Shown here piece after piece: positions 34,103 to 38,403 of a stretch of DNA of 38,403 bases. The stretch is from Planctomycetes bacterium UBA1146. Lineage in GTDB: Bacteria; Planctomycetota; UBA8108; UBA1146. The stretch spans positions 1-38,403 of the forward strand of contig DCAA01000014.1 in assembly GCA_002311345.1 (NCBI GenBank), given 5' to 3'. The stretch's first letter is position 1; each line of letters opens with the position of its first letter. Under the pieces are notes generated by a model. That model saw only the letters and a program-made list of their open reading frames with translations. It had not been told where the DNA came from and searched no databases. A program made the translations under genes and the position numbers.

Positions 34103-35029
34103 ATGAGCAATCCCAGCAGTACATCCACAGGTGAGGGTCTGAACCGGAGGCAACTGATGACGGCTGCAGCGGCCGCGTCGCTCCTGTCCGCGGTTTCCTC
34201 CCCTCTCAGCGCGTTCGAGCCGAGATTTCATCGCGCCGATAACAATCGGATCCGTCAGTCGATTGCTCACTGGTGCTTCTCCGAGCACTGGAGTGTCGAG
34301 CAGACCATCGGTCATGCCGTGGTTCTTGGTTGCCAGAGCGTCGAACTGATAGAGCCGAAGTACTTTCCCTTGCTCGATAAGAAGGGATTGGTATGCGCAA
34401 TCGGCCAGATCGATATGGCACCCGATCCACCCTTCGTGAAGGGTTGGAACAATCCGAAACATCATGATCAACTGCTGAAAGCGACGCGAGATAGTATCGA
34501 CGCCTGCGCTGAACATGGGTATCCAAACGTCATCGCATTCACTGGAATGCATGATGGTTTTTCGAAAGAGGAGGGTGCAAACAATTGCGTCGACGGTTTG
34601 AAAAAGATCGTCGAATATGCACAGAAGAAGAAGGTTGTCCTGTGCATCGAGGTCTTGAACACGCGTGACGATACCCATCCGATGAAAGGTCACCCGGGTT
34701 ATCAAGGTGATGACACCGAATACGTCGTGGACATCATTCGACGGGTGGATTCAGCGAATCTCAAACTGCTCTTCGACGTTTATCACATCCAGATCATGAA
34801 TGGTGACGTGATCCGCCGTTTGCGCCAGTACAAGGATCTACTCGGGCACGTTCATGTGGCGGGTAATCCTGGTCGTAATGAACTCGGCAATGATCAGGAG
34901 ATCTGCTACAAGGCCGTGATGGAGACGCTGATCGAGATCGGCTACGAGGGATATGTCGGGCAGGAGTTCTTGCCCACGGGAGACCCTCTCGAAAGCCTCG
35001 CTGCGGCGGTCAAGATCTGCGACGTCTGA
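34103..35029 (+). CDS. Tat-exported hydroxypyruvate isomerase-like TIM-barrel protein
   Basis: ATG 34103 follows AGGAGGAG at good spacing. The 308-residue product has a twin-arginine signal, NRRQLMTAAAAASLLSAV, so it is probably exported folded. The body is an AP endonuclease family 2/xylose isomerase-like barrel close to Hyi: IEVLNTRDD (Glu ligand), LLFDVYHIQIMNGD (Asp and His), LGHVHVAGNPGRNELG (His) and GYVGQEFLPTGDP (final Glu). Hyi interconverts hydroxypyruvate and tartronate semialdehyde, but secreted planctomycete relatives may act on other ketoses or aldoses. It is divergent from the dehydratase operon and convergent with the Gfo/Idh/MocA gene, 9 bases away. Confidence 0.9.
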   Translation: MSNPSSTSTGEGLNRRQLMTAAAAASLLSAVSSPLSAFEPRFHRADNNRIRQSIAHWCFSEHWSVEQTIGHAVVLGCQSVELIEPKYFPLLDKKGLVCAIGQIDMAPDPPFVKGWNNPKHHDQLLKATRDSIDACAEHGYPNVIAFTGMHDGFSKEEGANNCVDGLKKIVEYAQKKKVVLCIEVLNTRDDTHPMKGHPGYQGDDTEYVVDIIRRVDSANLKLLFDVYHIQIMNGDVIRRLRQYKDLLGHVHVAGNPGRNELGNDQEICYKAVMETLIEIGYEGYVGQEFLPTGDPLESLAAAVKICDV

Positions 35030-35038
35030 TCACCACCC

Positions 35039-36196
35039 TCAACTGCTGATCTCGCACCACTGACCGCTCTTCGCCGATTCGATGACCCCATCGCAGACCA
35101 TTTGCGTCTGCAGTGCGCAGCGGAAATCTGGCTGGGCAGCTTCCCCTGTCTCGACTCCGGTCAAGAAGTCTGCCAGTGCGTTGACGAAGGTGTGTTCGTA
35201 TCCAATGGTGCAACCGGGGACCCACCATCGATCCATGTAAGGATGCTCGAAGTTGGTGGTGTGAATCCTGCGCCATCCGGTCAGATGATCCTCGACCTTC
35301 TGTCCCTCTGCATTACGGGTGTGTTCGAAGAAATCGAGGTACTGCGGATCTTCCAGGTCGAAGTGGACCGATCCATCGTGCCCGTTGAGTTCGAAAGTAT
35401 TGAAGTTCTTGCGCCCTCTGGCATACCTTGTCGATTCGAAGGTGCCCATCGAACCGTTCTGAAAGCGAGCAAGGAACATGCAGGCATCATCGATTCCGAC
35501 CGGCTGCACTTTTCCCGTTTCCTGGTGCATCCGTTCACGAACGAAAGTCTCCGTATCGGCGACGACCCTCGTGATGGGACCGTTGAGCCACATCGCAGTA
35601 TCGATGGAATGTGCCAGCAGATCACCCGTGACGCCTGATCCTGCGGAATCGATATCGAGTCTCCAGAGGGTTGCTCCACCCTGGGGGACATCCTCTGCGA
35701 TGGTCCAGTCCTGAAGATAAGTGGCGCGATAGTGGAATGGTTTTCCGATGCGACCCTCATCCACCAATTGCCTTGCCAACGCGATGGCGGGTACGCGCCG
35801 GTAATTGAACCAGACCATGTTGGGAACATCCGCAGCTTCGACCGCTTCTGTCATCTCGATCGCTTCATCGACGTTCATCGCCAACGGTTTCTCGCATAGT
35901 ACCCACTTTCCAGCTTCGGCAGCGGCAACGGCGATGTCGCGGTGAAGATGATTGGGAACGCAGATGTCGATGGCATCGATGTCATCGCGCTCGATGAGGG
36001 CACGCCAGTCCGATTCGACGGATGCATAACCCCAGTTACTTGCGAAACTCGTAGCCTTTTCCTTGTCCCTGGCGCACAGCGCCTGCAGAACGGGCTTCGT
36101 CTTGAGATCGAAAAAACGGTTCACCTTCTGGTAGGCGTTGGAGTGGGCCTTGCCCATGAAGCCGTAACCGATCATTCCGATTCGGAGCTCCTTCAT
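35039..36196 (-). CDS. Gfo/Idh/MocA-family oxidoreductase
   Basis: These NAD(P)-dependent enzymes oxidise or reduce sugars, inositols and their derivatives. The 385-residue product has the N-terminal Rossmann motif GMIGYGFMGKAHSNAY, the family's catalytic EKP in VLCEKPLAMNVDEA, and a C-terminal alpha/beta domain with GDLLAHSIDTAMWLNG and GCTIGYEHTFVNALADFL. No signal peptide is present, so it is cytosolic. ATG 36196 overlaps the stop of the isomerase gene (ATGA), which shows they are translated as a pair. This pairing of a Gfo/Idh/MocA enzyme with an isomerase/epimerase is common in planctomycete sugar catabolism. Substrate is unknown. Confidence 0.93.
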   Translation of the reverse strand: MKELRIGMIGYGFMGKAHSNAYQKVNRFFDLKTKPVLQALCARDKEKATSFASNWGYASVESDWRALIERDDIDAIDICVPNHLHRDIAVAAAEAGKWVLCEKPLAMNVDEAIEMTEAVEAADVPNMVWFNYRRVPAIALARQLVDEGRIGKPFHYRATYLQDWTIAEDVPQGGATLWRLDIDSAGSGVTGDLLAHSIDTAMWLNGPITRVVADTETFVRERMHQETGKVQPVGIDDACMFLARFQNGSMGTFESTRYARGRKNFNTFELNGHDGSVHFDLEDPQYLDFFEHTRNAEGQKVEDHLTGWRRIHTTNFEHPYMDRWWVPGCTIGYEHTFVNALADFLTGVETGEAAQPDFRCALQTQMVCDGVIESAKSGQWCEISS

Positions 36197-37122
36197 CGAG
36201 TTTCCTCCCGAATTCCGTAGCTCGAGTTCAGGTCATCGATGGCGCTCTTGCAACTGGCGGTGGCTTGCCAGGCATCGGGCCAGAAGCACAGGTCCACCGT
36301 CCACCAGTCGTGGGGTACCGCTTCCTTTGCCAGCGCGGGAACGAGCGTATCGAAATCGAGGAGTCCGAGTCCGAAGGGTGGGTGACTGGAGGTCTCATCA
36401 CTTCCATCGGCGGCTTTATGGCAGGTGTTGTCGGAATCGATCAGGTGGATGTGATTGATGCGTCCGCTGAGCATCTCGATCAGTTCGAGTTGTCCGCCGG
36501 GCAGGATTTCTATCTCTTCCGGATGTCTTGCACCGACGACGGCAACCATCTGCCCGTGGCAAGTGTCGTAAAGGACACCGAAGTTCGGGTCGGGAATCGT
36601 CTCGAGGATCTGGATCACGTCGGAGGGTTTGTTGAAGGCGAATCCGGGTTCGAATTCCCAGGTCATATGCAATCCGTGATCAGTGGCGATGATGCAGCAC
36701 TCTTTCCATGTATCGACGACCCTCTGGAATGCCGTCTGGCGATCTACTGATTTGAAGATGGTCGGCGGCTGGACCGTATCGACACGGATCGTCTCGATAC
36801 CCATGTCGCAGCAGAACTCGCAGTTCTTCCTGAACTCTGCGATGTATGCACTGGGGTCAGCGGTATCGATCAGATGTTCTCCCCAGAGATTGGCGGCCAG
36901 GCCGCTGAACTCGAGACCCATCTCCCTGACCCGGCAGGCGACCTCCTCACGTTGACTCTGTTCGGGCAGATCATCGGGGTTCGGGTGTGGCGGGAACCCC
37001 CCGACCTCGACACCGTCGAAACCGAGCTCTTTGAGTTTTTCGCACACCGTGAAAAAGTCGACGGGATCCTTCTCGTAAGGGCCGATGGTATAGGCCCAGG
37101 AGCCAATGGAAATTCTTCTCAT
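36193..37122 (-). CDS. Sugar phosphate isomerase/epimerase-like TIM barrel
   Basis: ATG 37122 has GAGGAGG about 7 bases upstream. The 309-residue product fits the xylose isomerase-like/AP endonuclease 2 barrel: LKELGFDGVEVGGFPPHPNP, MTWEFEPGFAFNKP (Glu ligand), VLYDTCHGQM (Asp, His) and INHIHLIDSDNTC (His). At the position where a final Glu is usual there is Asp in WTVDLCFWPD. No signal is present. It is first in a two-gene operon with the overlapping Gfo/Idh/MocA gene, so the two probably act sequentially on one substrate, for example isomerising a keto-sugar made by the oxidoreductase (inference). Confidence 0.9.
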   Translation of the reverse strand: MRRISIGSWAYTIGPYEKDPVDFFTVCEKLKELGFDGVEVGGFPPHPNPDDLPEQSQREEVACRVREMGLEFSGLAANLWGEHLIDTADPSAYIAEFRKNCEFCCDMGIETIRVDTVQPPTIFKSVDRQTAFQRVVDTWKECCIIATDHGLHMTWEFEPGFAFNKPSDVIQILETIPDPNFGVLYDTCHGQMVAVVGARHPEEIEILPGGQLELIEMLSGRINHIHLIDSDNTCHKAADGSDETSSHPPFGLGLLDFDTLVPALAKEAVPHDWWTVDLCFWPDAWQATASCKSAIDDLNSSYGIREETR

Positions 37123-37170
37123 GAGTCATCCTCCTCTGTTTTCGGGACAGACTGACCCGATTCCGCCTCA

Positions 37171-37199
37171 GTCGTAGCCTCACAAGCAGCAGTGGTCAA
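37171..37199 (-). promoter_or_regulatory. Candidate promoter for the isomerase-oxidoreductase operon
   Basis: Minus-strand TTGACC (37199-37194) and TACGAC (37176-37171) are 17 bases apart, about 50 bases upstream of ATG 37122. The -35 matches five of six consensus bases; the -10 only three. Confidence 0.4.
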
Positions 37200-37216
37200 A
37201 CCCTATCTTATGACCA
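37193..37216. promoter_or_regulatory. Inverted repeat TGGTCA-N12-TGACCA (possible operator)
   Basis: Perfect 6-bp arms at 37193-37198 and 37211-37216 lie between two divergent sugar genes. The left arm overlaps the -35 box of the candidate minus-strand promoter, as expected for a repressor or dual regulator site. It could be chance. Confidence 0.3.
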
Positions 37217-37308
37217 ACCAATACAGGTCCACGGATTGCGATACGATCATGGCACGATATCTTCATGAGGTCTCATTATTGGGCAGGGTTATCGAGCAGG
37301 GGGGCATC

Positions 37309-38337
37309 TTGAAAGCACTTCGCAGGCAGGCGCGTGAGGCGCGAGCGGTAGCGCTCGAACAGATCGATGAGCCGACACCGGGTCACCAAGAAGTGCTGCT
37401 GGAAGTACGCCACTGCGGAGTTTGTGGCAGCGATCTTCATGTTTACCTCAATCACAAGGGATACGAATCGGTGCTACCGCAGGTCACCCTCGGCCACGAA
37501 TGGGCGGGGGTGGTGGTCGGTTGGGGCGATGGTGTTGATCGTTGGCAGGAGGGGCAAGCAGCGACGATGATCGCCCTGCAGGGGTGTCTTGGAGATGACT
37601 GCCATTATTGCTCGGGTGGGCTGACACAACTGTGTCCCGAAAGAAGAGTTCAGGGCTTGCATCTCGACGGAGCGATGGCGGAGCGGATCGTTGTTGACGA
37701 TCGATACCTGCTACCGTTGCCAACTGACATCGACACGGTAGCCGCATCGCTGACGGAACCTCTCTCGGTGGCTGATCATTGCATTAATGATTGTTCTGAA
37801 ATCGAATCGGGTGATCGTGTGGTGATCTGCGGGCCCGGGGTCATCGGCATCCTGTGCGCACTGATGGCTCGTCAACGAGGTGCCAATGTCGTTATTACCG
37901 GCATCGAGGCGGATGAACCGGTTCGACTTGCGACGGCAAAGAAGATCGGCTTCGAGACGATGACCGTGGGAGAGGGGCATCCTTCTCTGACAGAGCAACT
38001 TGCTGAGAAGGCCATCGATGTGCTCGTCGATGCCTCGGGAGCATCTCAGGTCCTGGAGGAAGCGGCTGGAATCGTCCGTCCAGATGGAACCATCTGTGTC
38101 GTGGCGCTCTATCCCGAACGGGTCACTCTAGATTTCAACGTTCTGGTACGAAATCAGGTCGATCTCAGAACCTGCTATGCATCTTCCCGGCCCAATTACG
38201 AGAAGGCGATCAAGTATCTTCATGCCGGCGAGATCCCCATCGAAGACCTCGTCAGGATTTACCCACTCGAAGAGGGCCTGCGCGCCTTCGAGGAAGCCGA
38301 GCGTCAGGAAGTTCTCAAGCCGATATTGGCCTGTTGA
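37309..38337 (+). CDS. Zinc-dependent sugar/polyol dehydrogenase (MDR family)
   Basis: From TTG 37309 (AGGGGGG just upstream) the product is 342 residues, the normal size for sorbitol/threonine-dehydrogenase-type enzymes. An open frame back to 37192 has no family similarity. Zinc-site motifs: HCGVCGSDLHVY, VTLGHEWAG and SLTEPLSVADHC. The structural-zinc lobe has Cys in CLGDDCHYCSGGLTQLC. The Rossmann motif is ICGPGVIGILCALMA. VDVLVDASGASQV and the C-terminal IYPLEEGLRAFEEAER follow the family pattern. It is divergent from the isomerase operon and shares its putative operator. The start is uncertain; substrate is unknown. The 66 bases after its stop hold nothing clear. Confidence 0.88.
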   Translation: MKALRRQAREARAVALEQIDEPTPGHQEVLLEVRHCGVCGSDLHVYLNHKGYESVLPQVTLGHEWAGVVVGWGDGVDRWQEGQAATMIALQGCLGDDCHYCSGGLTQLCPERRVQGLHLDGAMAERIVVDDRYLLPLPTDIDTVAASLTEPLSVADHCINDCSEIESGDRVVICGPGVIGILCALMARQRGANVVITGIEADEPVRLATAKKIGFETMTVGEGHPSLTEQLAEKAIDVLVDASGASQVLEEAAGIVRPDGTICVVALYPERVTLDFNVLVRNQVDLRTCYASSRPNYEKAIKYLHAGEIPIEDLVRIYPLEEGLRAFEEAERQEVLKPILAC

Positions 38338-38403
38338 AAATCCGTCTGAGATGGGAGGGAGAGTCTCCAACTGTGGTAGTCACTTGCGACATTTGTTCTG
38401 CAT

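Overview
The window reads as a chromosomal segment of an uncultured, moderately GC-rich Planctomycetota bacterium, probably aquatic (inference). The lineage call rests on its gene families: several secreted FG-GAP/VCBS propeller proteins, two of them ending in a dockerin-like tail with a CGxDPTxD motif; a DUF1573 protein; a PDZ plus DUF6288-like protein; a TPR/FG-GAP/ASPIC-UnbV lipoprotein; and a Gfo/Idh/MocA, Hyi and sugar-isomerase locus. Genes lie in short divergent, convergent or overlapping units. I see no phage, transposon, CRISPR array, rRNA or tRNA.

Layout. 1-7 kb: a secreted seven-repeat VCBS/dockerin-like protein, Aat (N-end rule), an Omp85-type outer-membrane barrel, an M42 aminopeptidase and a second VCBS/dockerin-like protein. 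7-11.2 kb: RecQ, RmuC and a lipoprotein with a HEFAH zinc-peptidase motif, translationally coupled to rmuC. 11.2-19.1 kb: a cohesin-like/dockerin-like secreted protein, a PDZ/DUF6288-like protein, a DUF1573 protein, an Arg/Lys-rich protein, CutC, an S41 peptidase lipoprotein and a LolA-like secreted protein. 19.1-26.8 kb: a SurA-like chaperone, the TrkA-TrkH potassium system (overlapping genes), an M20 dipeptidase, a small selenoprotein of the SelW/Rdx family read through an in-frame UGA, and the ABC-F ATPase EttA. 26.8-31.1 kb: a 1102-residue TPR/FG-GAP/UnbV lipoprotein and a TIGR01777 epimerase. 31.1-38.4 kb: a sugar or sugar-acid catabolic locus with two zinc alcohol dehydrogenases, an altronate/galactarate dehydratase, a Tat-exported Hyi-like isomerase, a Gfo/Idh/MocA oxidoreductase and a sugar isomerase/epimerase, with candidate promoters and operator-like palindromes in its divergent gaps.

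The two most notable points are (1) the selenoprotein at 24819-25046, which ordinary gene calling would miss because its redox CxxU motif contains UGA followed by a plausible bacterial SECIS hairpin, and (2) a shared calcium-binding, cysteine-rich C-terminal module on three unrelated secreted proteins, one of which also carries a cohesin-like domain. The second suggests a surface-assembly or sorting system.
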